In this document: one piece after another, positions 12,014 to 22,822 of the stretch
Layout of the letters: each line of letters begins with the position of its first letter
Numbering within the stretch: position 1 is the stretch's first letter
DNA from: Isoetes taiwanensis
Lineage: Eukaryota > Streptophyta > Lycopodiopsida > Isoetales > Isoetaceae
Direction: 5' to 3'
Length of the DNA: 64,000 bases
Assembly: GCA_021234155.1 (NCBI GenBank)
Contig: JAJEKV010000003.1
Span: 23,281,569 to 23,345,568 of the forward strand
Program-made: the position numbers and the translations under genes
The notes under the pieces: model-generated
What the model was told of the DNA's origin: nothing
What the model saw: only the letters and a program-made list of their open reading frames with translations
The model's database searches: none

Positions 12014-12853
12014 TTATGTCTCTGTCTTCCTTTTTCGTTGCCTAGTCTCTGTGACCGGCACTGCTGATTCTGCTTGTGGCGCCTCACTATCCTCATTATC
12101 TGTCACATTGTCTTCATTCTCTTCATCAGAACCAAAGTTAGCAGTAATATCTAAATTGCCATCATGCACAATGTGTTTTTCTACTTTCTCATGCCATACT
12201 GGAATTTCATGCCTATCTTTGTAAAATTTGCTTTCGTCGAACACAACATCCCTACTCGTTATTATTTTCTTTGTTTTGGGTATGAAGACTCTATAACCTT
12301 TTGATTCTTCATCATAGCCGACTAGAAAACCTATTTCTGCTCTATCATCTAGTTTAAGTCTCATTTCTTCTGGAATATGAACATATGTCAAACACCCATA
12401 TGCTTTGAAATAATCATATGCACGAGTCATTTTAGTACATGTCCATATTTCTTCAGCGATATTTCCATTCAAGCTACTTGATGGCAACCTATTTTGTATA
12501 AAAAACACAGCTTTGACTGCTTCTTCCCAGAGGTAATTTGGTAAGCCTGCAAACTTTATCATTGATCTTACAGCATCTAAAACTGTTCTATTTTTCCTTT
12601 CTGCAACACCATTTTGTTGCGGACTACATGTGAGTTGCCTTTTTATTCCATGCTCAAGACAAAACGATCTAAAACTTCTTGAAAGATATTTCCCGCCTCT
12701 ATCTGTTCTAATGCATTTAAGTTTACAACACATGCGTCTTTCCATTTCACGTGCATTACAACTTAAATGTAGATAACAAATAGCACTTTCCCATTCTACT
12801 AAAATCGTCAATAAAAGATATATAATACCTTTTACCTGTTTTTCCTTGCACAT
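12014..12853 (-). CDS. Copia integrase core, C-terminal part and linker
   Basis: This 279-codon frame carries the second part of the retroviral integrase core: IRTDRGGKYLSRSFRSFCLEH near residues 48-68, and SPQQNGVAERKNRTVLD near residues 76-92, which contains the catalytic glutamate. It continues with the copia-specific GCLTYVHIPEEMRLKLDDRA region, GFLVGYDEESKGYRVF, and an acidic linker (DEENEDNVTDNEDSEAP) before RT. The first aspartate lies in the overlapping frame at 12756-12950, so a frameshift splits the domain. Copy 3 has the same sequence at 44346-44876, split again. Confidence 0.86.
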   Translation of the reverse strand: MCKEKQVKGIIYLLLTILVEWESAICYLHLSCNAREMERRMCCKLKCIRTDRGGKYLSRSFRSFCLEHGIKRQLTCSPQQNGVAERKNRTVLDAVRSMIKFAGLPNYLWEEAVKAVFFIQNRLPSSSLNGNIAEEIWTCTKMTRAYDYFKAYGCLTYVHIPEEMRLKLDDRAEIGFLVGYDEESKGYRVFIPKTKKIITSRDVVFDESKFYKDRHEIPVWHEKVEKHIVHDGNLDITANFGSDEENEDNVTDNEDSEAPQAESAVPVTETRQRKRKTET

Positions 12854-12950
12854 TCAATAGACCACAAAGATCTAAATGTACTAGGTCGAGGGGACCCTTG
12901 GCCCTTTTCTTTGATTTGCTAAATGACAATTTAGTCAATTTTCCTAACAT
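12756..12950 (-). CDS. Copia integrase core, N-terminal part
   Basis: The 64-codon frame contains GPLDLVHLDLCGLLNVQGKT (first catalytic aspartate in VHLDLCG) and YYISFIDDFSRMGKCYLL. It overlaps the following integrase frame in another register, so one or two bases are gained or lost between 12756 and 12853. Normally both parts form one integrase domain. Confidence 0.82.
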   Translation of the reverse strand: MLGKLTKLSFSKSKKRAKGPLDLVHLDLCGLLNVQGKTGKRYYISFIDDFSRMGKCYLLSTFKL

Positions 12951-12993
12951 GCAGCCTGAACAAATGAATTTCCCATCTATATCATCTTCCCCA

Positions 12994-13310
12994 TTAATAA
13001 ATCCATCTCATCATGTATTTAATGTTATTCATATGCGTATGAGCCAGCCTATGGTGCCAAGTTGATGATTTAGTCACTGACAACACATTTATACTTTTGA
13101 AGACTTTATTTGAAAACTGAAATAGATTGCCTACACGTTTTGCAAAGAATTTTAGTTCCCCTTCAAGCAAAACCTTACAGCCTTTTTTGTTAAATCTAAT
13201 CTCATATCCTAAATCCACCAATTGACTTACAGATATAAGATTTTTATGCAAACCCGGAACACAAACAATGTTGAGACTTTTATAATAACTCTTACTAGAA
13301 ACGTGTGCCC
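12994..13310 (-). CDS. Copia GAG-pre-integrase domain
   Basis: Open sequence with NIVCVPGLHKNLISVSQLVD, LGYEIRFNKKGCKVLLEG and STWHHRLAHTHMNN, the zinc-binding HH part that precedes copia integrase. Upstream of SSKSYYKSL the frame runs into a repeat-rich sequence that does not look like copia protease, so the element is broken there. Confidence 0.8.
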
Positions 13311-13773
13311 GGCGATGCCGGGCATTAGTCGTGGACATGTCGAATGGGTAGACATAATGGGGTATGTAGGTGGAATAAAAAACACTAAATGTCCATGGAT
13401 GTAATGAGTGCCAAATGTGAAGGGTTTACGAATATCAGGCATCTAGAAATGCGTAAAGTGGAATCAAATGAGTAGGCATAATAGAATGCATAGAGTTTAG
13501 GGTGCTTGTGGTAATTTAGGATTTTTTTTTAAGATTGTGTGGTCAACACATATGCAATTGGATGTTTAAATGCGTATCTGTGTGGAAGACGTGTGTGGGT
13601 AGTGTAGTGCAGTGTAGTTTGTTGGGGTGTGCTTTTGTGTGAGACTTCATAGTATATATCTAGTGTAGTAGTAATGTGTGTATTTCTTCATAGCCATTGA
13701 ATGTGCATGCATTTGAGAGTTCCTTTAGCATTGTCCAAGGTTAAAAACATTGTATTTAATATAAAAATAAAAC

Positions 13774-16700
13774 TTAGAAACTCGACCTTTTGGGGTTGCT
13801 TTTGTCTTTGGAAGTTCTAGATTTCCTTGGCATGGGGGATACGTATCCTTGTCTTTCCATCCATAGTTGCATATTACTTCCTCTCAATTCTTCAAAATTT
13901 ATAATATGATGGATCTCCAAACTTCTCTAAACCCTTAAATGCATAGACCCTAGATCAATGCCAGCTATTATGCTTGTGCCTTGGTTTAAAAATGATCCCA
14001 TATAGCCATTCAATATAAGAATACAATTTTCAAGAGCTTATAAAATTTATAAAGGTTCATAGACATTTTGGTGGTCTAAGGAGTGCATATGTTAAGGTTG
14101 AGAATAGCAATTAATAATGTCAACGTTTTGTATTCTAAAAATATCACACATATTAAAAATAAATGCCAGAAAAATATTACATGATAGAACTGAACAGATA
14201 AGTACTGAAACATTGCAAGATAGATATATTAAGAGAATTACTTATAAAGGTACTTTTACAACAACATGAACATTTGTCGTGGTCATACTCGTGTAATACC
14301 TTCTAAATCATAAGCTGCATTTATCTTTATGCTACCATAGGCTAACCACGTTGAGTGTGCCAATTTGCTTGTCAGTTTCTGCACATGCACATGTAGAATT
14401 ACAAATTCAATAATTATAAAAAATGTAGTGTAAATATCAGTGCTCAAGGAGTATGGGGAAAACAAATAGAAGCCTCAAGAATGTTAAACTCCTAAATAAG
14501 TTTAATTGTACTTTAGACCTGCAAATTTTGTTAAAAGCATTAAAAACATTCATTGATAACTATCAATATCTGTGATTTCCAACACAGTGCTGGAAAAGCC
14601 TAACCTTGAAAAATGAATGCAATGTTAATGTACATGTCATCCAATGCTTCCAATTCTTTATTGCAACCACCATAGAAGCAGAGAATTCCATTCGCCAATG
14701 AGAATCTCCAACCAAGAGAGATACATGAAGGCGGCTTGATCCCGTGGTTTGAAACCTCACCCAAACCTTGGTTTCTCACGATTACAAAATAATAACATGT
14801 TTAAAAAGAGAATGATGGAGAAACATACACATGAGAATGGATTTGTAAGCTTAACAGGGTTAGAATTAGCATAGACACACCTAAGTCAAGGTAAGCGCAA
14901 ATCATTGAAAAGTTTGGCGATTGTCCGTGAAACCACCAAACACAAAAAGATATTTGTCAAAGCTTACGGTTGTATGACCTGCCAGGGCAATAAGGGTCAA
15001 TCAATGACTTCCAAGTCCTTCAAACTAAGTGTACACTGGTTGCAAAAGACATAATTAATGCTTTGGATACTATAAAATATTTTAAAACAAATGTGCAAAC
15101 TCAATCTCAAATTCATTGCCATGCACTGCATCTAGAATGTGGAATGCAGTCAAATATGAATTGTGCGCATCCTCATCACCAATGATACCCAAATAATTTT
15201 TGTATGATGAACATGTATGGCTATCCCTAGGAACAGGGGGATTATCTTTTGTGGATATTTTTTTTTTTTTTTGAAGAACTGTGTAAAAAAAACAATATAT
15301 TAAAAGAATGATAATGTTACAAAGCAAGTGAGGAGGAAGGAGAGGCGCCCCAAAGAGACAAGTGATACCTCGACACTCCACAACAACCTGCAACTCTTCA
15401 TTGCTGACAAACCGCCATCACCATCTACCACACCCAAGAAGTCCCTTAAAATGGAAAACTTCCGCTCTACTAATCCGGGAACACCAAAAGCTTTGAAATA
15501 GCTTGTACCGAGGTCGAGGAATCGAGAGAGGCTGCAGTCAAATCCCCGAAAGATCCACAACCGCCGCCCGCTTCCAAATCAACCACACCAACCAAGCCAC
15601 GACGGATGCAAGGCTTGCTGCGTCTGGCGACCAAGCACCCGGGATATACATGAAGCATAAAGCAATTGTTGGCTATTCAATCTCACACAAAGCGAGCCCG
15701 ACCCAATCGGGCAACCCGCAAGTAAGGGCATAAAACCGGACAATGCTCCACCGGGTCTCACGATGAAGGCCACAACAAAGGGCAAAGAGGGCTCACACCC
15801 TCGCCTAAACCCGACTCACAAGGACATTCACCACGATAAATGATTGCACCACATGCCGCGAAGCACCCGAACCTTCGGTGGGGAAGTGAGCTCCATGTCC
15901 ACGCCCAAACCAATGGCGCCATCGAGAACCCGGAAGCCGCAGAGACCACTTGCTTGCACGAAGGGGCGAGTGTCATGAATAGCCAACACCGGTAACAAGA
16001 CCGCATAAAACAAGAAGATACAACATCTCGGATGAACCTTCCAAACCCGCACCACCACATCACCCCGAGGGACTATAGGTATGTGTAGCGGAATACTCCC
16101 CGCCACTTGTTCCCGGTGATAGCCCGGCCAATATCCTTGGTTAAGCGAGCTCGAAAAGAACTCCCCACGAAGCTAGCTGACCATCCCAATACCAATCCTC
16201 CAAGGTGAGCATTGCCCAACTCGCCTCAGCGGCTCCCGCGTCCGAGCATGCAATGGCAGCCAAGGGCAATGCAGGGGTAGAGGGAACCCACAAGAAAGGA
16301 GAAAGAGTGGTGATAAACTGGGGCATAATCTAGTTGGAAGAGCACACGACGTGATCCCAACCCATAACAACACCCCGTGAGAAAAGGGGATGCATGTGGG
16401 AAAGGCGGAGACCATACAAGCAAGTGTTTGGGGCAACTCTACATGCCAGACGACTTTCCAAATGCCACACAATGGCGAAGAGATTGCCACAATAGTGCAG
16501 CACCAGGAGAAGATGCTCCATCCTGTAGAATGCTCCAAATAAACTTAGAGACCAACACCTTACTATGCACGGTGCCAAATCCGAATGGCCAAGCCCCCAT
16601 CCTCCCGGGGGAGACACTTCCACCAAGCCACTTTAACAACCGCCCCTTCATCATCCCGCCCCACACAAAATTTGAACAATCTTATCCAAAGCTGTATCTT

Positions 16701-19700
16701 ACCCTCGGGAGCTAACATCGCAGATCTTTGTATACACATGAGTGCTACAAAGAAATGCGACTTGGCAATAGTGATCCTACCGCCATGGACAACTTGCTAC
16801 CCTTCCACCAATTGAGGTGTTTTACGCAACCCACCGCAAAATCTCATCCCACACCCTCCCCATGGAAACATCCCCTCCAAAGGGAATACCCAATGACTTA
16901 GTACACACATTACCGGAAGCACCTTCCAAGGGAATAGAGCCAAACAAGGGGGGGCGGAGTCAACTGGGCCCATAATGCGGAGCATTTGCCCCAATTCGAG
17001 GAAAGAATGCACGAGGCCAAGGAGAAAGTATCCAGCAAACCCTTCACATTCCGCAAATTCCTCTCTTACGCCACCAAGAAGAGAAAAGTGTCATCGGAAT
17101 CTGGTTAATAATCTGGCGACTACCATCACGCATCCCAAAGCCCATCCACCACCCCTCCTCCACTGCGACCAAAAACAAGCGGGGCGGTGCCTCGCCACAA
17201 TCGTAAAAGCAAAAATGGTGCCAAAGGGCACTACTACGCACTTACCACCTTGCCTAAGGAGAAAAAAGGCGGAGGGTTCACCCTGCGCACCACCGTAGGC
17301 AGCGTCTTGCTGACCTATGCGACTTCATGACTGTCTCTGTAAAGCGTGGACCACAGCCCAACGCTAACATCATGGCAGACAAGAACTCCCAACGGACACT
17401 ATCATAAGCTTTCAAGTGAAGGTTTCTGTAAAAAAAAACAAATTTTGATTAAAGAAAAATGAAGCTGGACTTCAGTGATAATTCCTTTACATTCTAAACA
17501 ATGGAGCTTGACTCCAGTAATAACATGCCAAAAACCCCTTTACATTTTGCAGAATCTAAGATCACCCATCACATGCACTATGAAAAATTAGTTGCTTTAT
17601 CACATAGTACTTTTCTGGTCAAGGAATAAAGAATTGGAATAGTACACATTCATTTGTATACCTACTTGAAGCATGCAATCTGTAGCCATCCCTTTTGCGA
17701 CCCCATATACGTAGAGATAACCACCACTGGAAATAAGACTCCAAACAGGAGTTGCCTGAACAAATGGCAATGTTAATAGCAGCACCTTTTCATAATCTAT
17801 AACCTAAAAAGTACCTGTGCAATCATCTTATTTTGTATATATTCTGTGAAGTATTACATCAATGCAATATGCTAGCATTTAAAGAAAGAAAATACTATGC
17901 GGACCATTGTCGGTGCATGTTCTATGGTACGGCTTGTTAAGAACCTATGTTGCATAAAGTGAGGAGAGCAACATCCACCCAAACATAACCTACACATCAA
18001 CGACCCACTAGCAACCTTTTCTTTGCCTTAGCAGGAAGAGCAGAACCCAGCAGAAAGAGCAGGACCCATCTTTTCTTTACTCTAAAAGCAAATTAGTTGA
18101 AGTCAGCATAGATCACATAAGAACCATACCATAGGAAACATTGAGGCCACAGTTAAATTGCACACTAAAGAAGCTTATACCGCATCAAAAGGGCTTATAT
18201 CTGGAGCACTGGGTTATCCAAATGTAGTGGAATCAGGATGCATGCAATGACTTTGAATATAAGATGGCTACAGATTAAGGGACCCATCAGATCCACATTC
18301 GGAACAAATTCAACTCGCCAAACCCTTGAGCTTTAAAGAATAGAAATGCAGAAAACTATGGCTGAGTGGTTGCTTGTTTTAACAGGGAAAAGAGATTTGG
18401 ATCAGGAATTTATTTGCATGTCTTGTTATAGAAAGCTTACTTGCTTCACACCATAAGCAAATGACTCTGGGTAGATACACTCACTTACAAGCGTAAGATA
18501 CACTCCTTACAAGCGTAAGATGGACTGGGAAGATGGGCTGCATAGTAGGATGTGTTCCTGCACCAAATTTAAAAAGGAAGAAATGATTAGCGGGCTGCAA
18601 AGGAAGAAATGATTAGCAAAGTGCAAATAATAGGAAAAACATACAATTATAGATGGGAATATGGGCTGCATGGCAAGTTGCCTCCTCTCCTTGTTTCTTT
18701 GCACCAAATTTACAAAGCAGGGCTTCAATGAGCTTCAAGCTATGAGGAGCAACATAAAATCTGAGTTTATAAGCCAATCCTGAAAAATAAGTCAATCCAT
18801 GTTTTACATTTCAAGCTTGTCAAAATAGCTCACCTCATTCTAAGCTTTTCAAAATAGCTCGCCTCATCTTTGATCATGCATGCCACTCACATGATTCAGC
18901 TCAAACTCAAAGCCAATAGCGAACACAATTTGAGGTATGAGAGATGGTTGAGGGAAAATTTCATAAGAATCATAGGAAGGGGGGAAGGTTTCCATCGAGC
19001 TGTGGTAAGCACTCATCTAGGTCCTGAAGCTGCAAGTCTGCAAAAAAGATAGGCATAACAATTTATGAAGATGTAAATTTGAAACCGAATAATCTTTGTC
19101 TGAAGACACCCGGATCGGTGAAAACATTCAAGGAGCTTATTCTTGCCTGATTCTTATGAGATGAAGGCATGAGAGAGATCTGAACTGGCTTTTTGCTAAT
19201 TTCCAGAGCCACAGTTTTCCATCAAGCTAAGGAGCTCCCTAAATCTCATTTTCCATAAATCTAAGGTGCAGTAATGGAAGGTTTTGTAACAACCAGCAAT
19301 CTGCTATATGTTGAAGAAGAGGCAGACTGCTATATGTTGAAGAAGAGGCAGAAGGCAGACGGCTCCTTGAACTCTTTGAATAAAGCGGAGATAAGAAATG
19401 CACATGTTTTCTTAGGTGCGTCTCAAATTTTGCACTATTTTTGCATATGTGCAGTCTCTAAACGCCTGAAATCAGACTCATGTTTGGCATTTTATACTAA
19501 ACGTGGAGACAGAATATGCTTCGCATGATGCAGCAAAGTTCAAAGGCTCCCGGAACATGATGAAATGTCAAATTGATTTGAAAGGGAACTTCAACGGGAT
19601 TCTTTAGAATCTATAGTAAACCTGAGAGGCTGAGGCAGTGGGTCTATGAGTCGAAACCTCCTCTTCATGTTCACCTGCAGGGATTTACAAAGGATATAGA

Positions 19701-20067
19701 GATTAGCTGTTCGAAATTGTAACTTTGTTTAGAGTGCAAATAATAGGAAGTGTAAATAATCTTAGGAAAAACATACAGTGATAACCAGGAACACGGGCGC
19801 CACAGCAAGTCACCTGCTCTCCCCGATCCTTTGCCCCGAATTTACCTTTAGAGCTTCAAAGACAGAGCACTACTTTCCAACTACAAACTTCGGAATCCAA
19901 AAGATAAACTGGAAGCTGCAAGCAAAAAAGACAATCGTAAGGTAGGAACATGTCCTGCATGGATTCCAAGCATTCAAGCCTATCTCACCCTTGCCGATCA
20001 TGGACATGCACCAAGCTCAAACTCAAGAATGCAACTCTGAGGCGCTCATGAAAAAATTCGTAGATGA
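13774..20067 (-). pseudogene. Kelch-repeat host gene, copy 2 (interrupted by a LINE)
   Basis: Exons can be read on the minus strand with GT-AG borders. The exon at 17666-17755 encodes ATPVWSLISSGGYLYVYG. The next exon begins at 17425 after a poly-pyrimidine AG acceptor (TFTW...) and resumes at 15257 after the LINE as KISTKDNPPVPRDSHTCSS, ending near 15128 (FHILDA). Then come exons equivalent to 3455-3606 and 3178-3350 of copy 1, the exon 14300-14378 (KLTSKLAHSTWLAYGSIKIN) and the last exon, ending TAA at 13776-13774 (PKRSSF). Two related 5' exons lie near 18655-18716 (KFGAKKQGEEATCHAA) and 19775-19850 (KFGAKDRGEQVTCCGA). The P-R-H pattern and YVYGG/FVFGG motifs are kelch hallmarks. The LINE breaks one blade, so this copy is probably non-functional. 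The gypsy element lies just upstream. Confidence 0.7.
15258..17413 (-). mobile_element. LINE-A (L1-like), 5'-truncated, inserted in kelch exon
   Basis: A 15-base T run (15258-15272) is the poly(A) tail on the minus strand. It is followed by the same 3' end as the plus-strand element ending at 30285 (caagtgaggaggaagga, inverted). The 5' end at about 17412 begins inside RT with KAYDSVRWEFLSAMM. Minus-strand translation further shows zf-RVT-like end-of-ORF2 sequence. Compared with copies 1 and 3 (ggatattttgctccaagtga) it splits the kelch codons after TFT(W). The frame is broken many times. No clear target duplication is seen because the T run hides it. Confidence 0.88.
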
Positions 20068-20072
20068 GGAGG
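20068..20072. repeat. Target-site duplication GGAGG (left), gypsy copy 2
   Basis: The five bases GGAGG precede the TGTTAG start of the left LTR. The same five bases follow the right LTR at about 28250-28254. A 5-bp duplication is normal for Ty3/gypsy integration. Confidence 0.85.
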
Positions 20073-20981
20073 TGTTAGCCTAAAACCTGGCTCTGGCCAA
20101 CATTCAGAAGGAAGATATGGTGAGAACCTCCAGATCTAATTAGAGGGAAGATCAACCCCAAACTATAAGGAAATAAAGTCTAAGAACTTAGAACATAAAA
20201 GATACAATCTTGCTATCAAACAGTAAACGTTTTTCTTACAATAGATTAATTTTTCTTTTGCTTTTCTTGAAGGAAATACAGCAGAACAATGATTTTTAGA
20301 AGAATGCAAAAATAGGTCTTGCTTGATTCAGGAAAATAAATACACGAAATTCAGCAGAACAAAGATTTTAAGGAGAATACACAATAGGTCCTTGCTTGAT
20401 TCCGGAAACAAATACTCCTAAGAGCAGCTTGAATCAGCCATAGTCATGAGCTTACTGGAAACCGAACATAGCATAACACATTTTGGAGTCTTCTTGAAGG
20501 AAAACTGGAATTTCACAATCAGAATATATTCTTGGTTTTGAATTCGGCAAATGCACACATATATCATATGCTGTTACCCGCAGAGAGCAAAATCGGCTTC
20601 CTCTTCTCTTTAAACATCTTACGGATCCGCCAAGAAATGGTTAGATCCATACCGTGCATGATATCGGCAGATTTGGGGCGGGAGAACTTCATGATAATGA
20701 TTCGTTGGAGCTTCTTGAGTTCGTCGAGAAAGGGTAAACAAATCGTTTAGGGTTTTCTTGAGATAACGTGCCAAAAAAATATCTTAAAGGTTGAAAGTAA
20801 TAACATTATTTTTTGTTGATGTAGAAACAACCATATGCGTATCTGCAAACTTCTCCCTGCAACTCAGAAGATACCCTCTTGAAGTAGAAGTCCTGAGAAA
20901 TCTATTGTAACCCATATTTTGCTTCAGCACCAAAACGTGTAAAAATGGCGAAAAATGATGTTGCCTCTAGGGGAGGCAACA
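20073..20981 (-). repeat. Gypsy 3' LTR (left), block copy 2
   Basis: The 909-bp LTR begins TGTTAGCCTAAAACC and ends TCTAGGGGAGGCAACA. It matches 27375-28249 and both LTRs of the other block. The end nearest the internal region forms a small inverted repeat (tgttgcc...ggcaaca). LTRs carry promoter and polyadenylation signals; the exact sites cannot be told by eye. Confidence 0.92.
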
Positions 20982-21124
20982 TTTATGCCCAAAAGAGATG
21001 CAGGCTGGTCCCCTTAGCCCTAAGGTATGATGTGGAGGTAGCATGTGTGTAGGAATGAGTGATGGAAGAGGTGATAATGACAAGCAGATGATAGTGTGGA
21101 TGTGGAACGGATAAACACGCTCTC

Positions 21125-21770
21125 ATGGCGAAATAAACATTAGAAGAAGCTGCTTTGTAATAATGGGACGAGAGATGAATAGCAGCCATGGGTACGAATA
21201 GTATGGAAGATAGATGTGTGAAGTTCTGATGGGAAATAGGGCAACGATCAACGGGTGGACATGGAAGACTAGGATGCACCTGCACATGACAGAAATAAGC
21301 ATTAGAAGGCTGCTGTAATAATGGACAGAGATGAAAAGCAGCCATGGGTATGGATAGTATGGAAGATAGATGTGTGAAGTTCTGATGGGAAATAGAGCAA
21401 CGATCAACAGGTGGAAATGGAAGACTAGGATGCACCTGCACATGACAGAAATAAGCATTAGAAGGCTGCTGTAATAATGGACAGAGATGAAAAGCAGCCA
21501 TGGGTATGGATAGTATGGAAGATAGATGTGTGAAGTTCTGATGGGAAATAGGGCAACGATCAACAGGTGGAAATGGAAGACTAGGATGCACCTGCACATG
21601 ACAAAATTAAGCATTAGAAGGCTGCTGTAATAATGGACAGAGATGAAAAGCAGCCATGGGTATGAATAGCATGGAAGATAGATGTGCGAAGTTCAGATGG
21701 AAATAGGGCAACGATCAACGGGTGGACATGGAAGACTAGGATGCACCTGCACATGACAAAATGGAAGACT
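21125..21770. repeat. 156-bp minisatellite in gypsy 3' UTR (block copy 2)
   Basis: About four units of 156 bp, with starts near 21291, 21447 and 21603 (agaaataagcattag or aaaattaagcattag). Because 156 is divisible by three, long minus-strand frames stay open by chance (20983-21597). The same array is at 51270-51915 in copy 3. It lies between the integrase stop and the 3' LTR. Confidence 0.9.
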
Positions 21771-21914
21771 GGAATGTCATCAAATGATTCTGCACATGAA
21801 AAGATCGAGTAACATGAGAATGCCCTAAAGAGATATGTCTACAAACCTGAAAAAAAGATACACATATAATGTTTAAGGGAGATAAAGACTTCTAGATTCA
21901 AAATAGATATTTAT

Positions 21915-22115
21915 GTAATGCCCAAAAGAGATACGTATGTATGATACAAAAGGGATATGTATGCAATGCCCAAAAGAGATATGATGCAAAAGGGATATGT
22001 ATGCAATGCCCAAAAGAGATATGATGCAAAAGGGATATGTATGCATGACGCAGATGGAATATGTATGCAATGACCAAAAGAGTTACGTATACATGACAAT
22101 GACACAAAAGGAATA
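21915..22115. repeat. ~40-bp tandem repeat in gypsy 3' UTR (block copy 2)
   Basis: Units of about 40 bp contain atgcccaaaagagatatg and gcaaaagggatatgtatg (for example 21967 and 22007), with decayed units on either side. In copy 3 a 1,076-bp insertion splits this array. Confidence 0.85.
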
Positions 22116-22146
22116 TGTATGTAACTTAACTAAAGATCAAGTTTGT

Positions 22147-22773
22147 TCAGGCATAATATTTTTTAAGGTAATAAGTATTGCAAGGATTCATGCATTCCTG
22201 ACCTGTCAATGCGTCTCGCAACCAATAAGCATTTTGCCCTGCAGATCCTAAAATCTCAAAAGGTCCTTCCCAAATATTGTCAAATTTAGAAGCAACATTC
22301 TCTTTAGATCGATTCCATTTCAGCACTAACTCCCCTGCTGTAAAACAACACTGCAGCCTATTTTTAGCCTCGAAGATGGCCTTGTCCTTGGCCTTTTTTA
22401 CTTTAATGGCTTGTTCAGCATCTAGTCTATGTTCATCTAGCTGCAAAAGCACTTCCAATCTGTCTTTGATTGCCTTATCCATTTCTAAGCAAAGAGTTGA
22501 AGCCATTTTGAGAGAAGGGATTTCCAGTTCTAAGGGTATCGTGGATTCTAGACCGTACACAAGCCTAAAAGGGGTGTGACCTGTAGCCACTTTGGTAGTA
22601 GTACGATATGCCCACAATGCATCTGTAAGCCTTAAATGCCAATCCCGTTTAGAAAAGTCAACAGTCTTTTGTAGAATGGATTTGATTACCTTATTGGATG
22701 CTTCCGCTTGGCCATTTCCTTGTGGATAGTACGAAGAACTCCGGACATGTTTGATCTTGAACCTGTTAGTCAT
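22147..22773 (-). CDS. Gypsy integrase, C-terminal half
   Basis: The 208-codon frame begins in the integrase core. The catalytic glutamate lies in YYPQGNGQAEASNKVIKSIL near residues 20-39. HTPFRLVYGLESTIPLELEI follows near residue 65, and the frame ends with the C-terminal SH3-like region WEGPFEILGSAGQNAYWLRD. There is no chromodomain before the stop. The first half of the core is in the next frame upstream (22823-23440); a frame change between 22773 and 22850 separates them. Integrase inserts the cDNA into host DNA. Confidence 0.88.
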   Translation of the reverse strand: MTNRFKIKHVRSSSYYPQGNGQAEASNKVIKSILQKTVDFSKRDWHLRLTDALWAYRTTTKVATGHTPFRLVYGLESTIPLELEIPSLKMASTLCLEMDKAIKDRLEVLLQLDEHRLDAEQAIKVKKAKDKAIFEAKNRLQCCFTAGELVLKWNRSKENVASKFDNIWEGPFEILGSAGQNAYWLRDALTGQECMNPCNTYYLKKYYA

Positions 22774-22822
22774 CTTGTAAATAACATCGTTAACAAAAGC
22801 AGTACCCCTGTCGGTCAGAATT

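Larger units (their letters stand above)
9233..13310 (-). mobile_element. Ty1/copia remnant, copy 2
   Basis: Minus-strand order is GAG-pre-integrase (13310-12994), integrase (12950-12014), RT (11935 to about 11165) and RNase H/3' end (down to 9233). The integrase-RT order identifies Ty1/copia rather than gypsy. Gag and protease are missing: upstream of the LHKNLISVSQL motif the sequence changes to unrelated DNA near 13310. No LTR pair was found. The 3' part (about 9233-10205) is repeated at 10246-11165. The element is a 5'-deleted relic inside the block. Confidence 0.88.

Noticed and set aside
13440-13770. Copia LTR between the copia remnant and the kelch last exon
   Set aside because: No second copy at the other end of the remnant and no TG...CA pair; more likely the kelch 3' UTR.
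15503-17298. Several plus- and minus-strand frames of 60-120 codons
   Set aside because: They are shadows of the LINE-A ORF2 read in wrong frames; the element itself explains them.
20982-21010. Polypurine tract directly next to the 3' LTR
   Set aside because: The bases adjoining the LTR on the coding strand are pyrimidine-rich. A purine run (ctaaggggacc) lies about 20 bases away, too uncertain to annotate.
20983-21597. Minus-strand 204-codon frame with repeated QVHPSLPFPPVDRCPISHQ units
   Set aside because: It is produced by the 156-bp minisatellite; 156 is divisible by three, so a chance frame stays open. A second overlapping frame (21123-21614) is open for the same reason.
21967-22045. 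CRISPR-like array of evenly spaced repeats
   Set aside because: The spacers are themselves repeated; it is a decayed tandem repeat in a plant retrotransposon.
22277-22579. Plus-strand 100-codon frame
   Set aside because: Antisense shadow of the gypsy integrase C-terminus.
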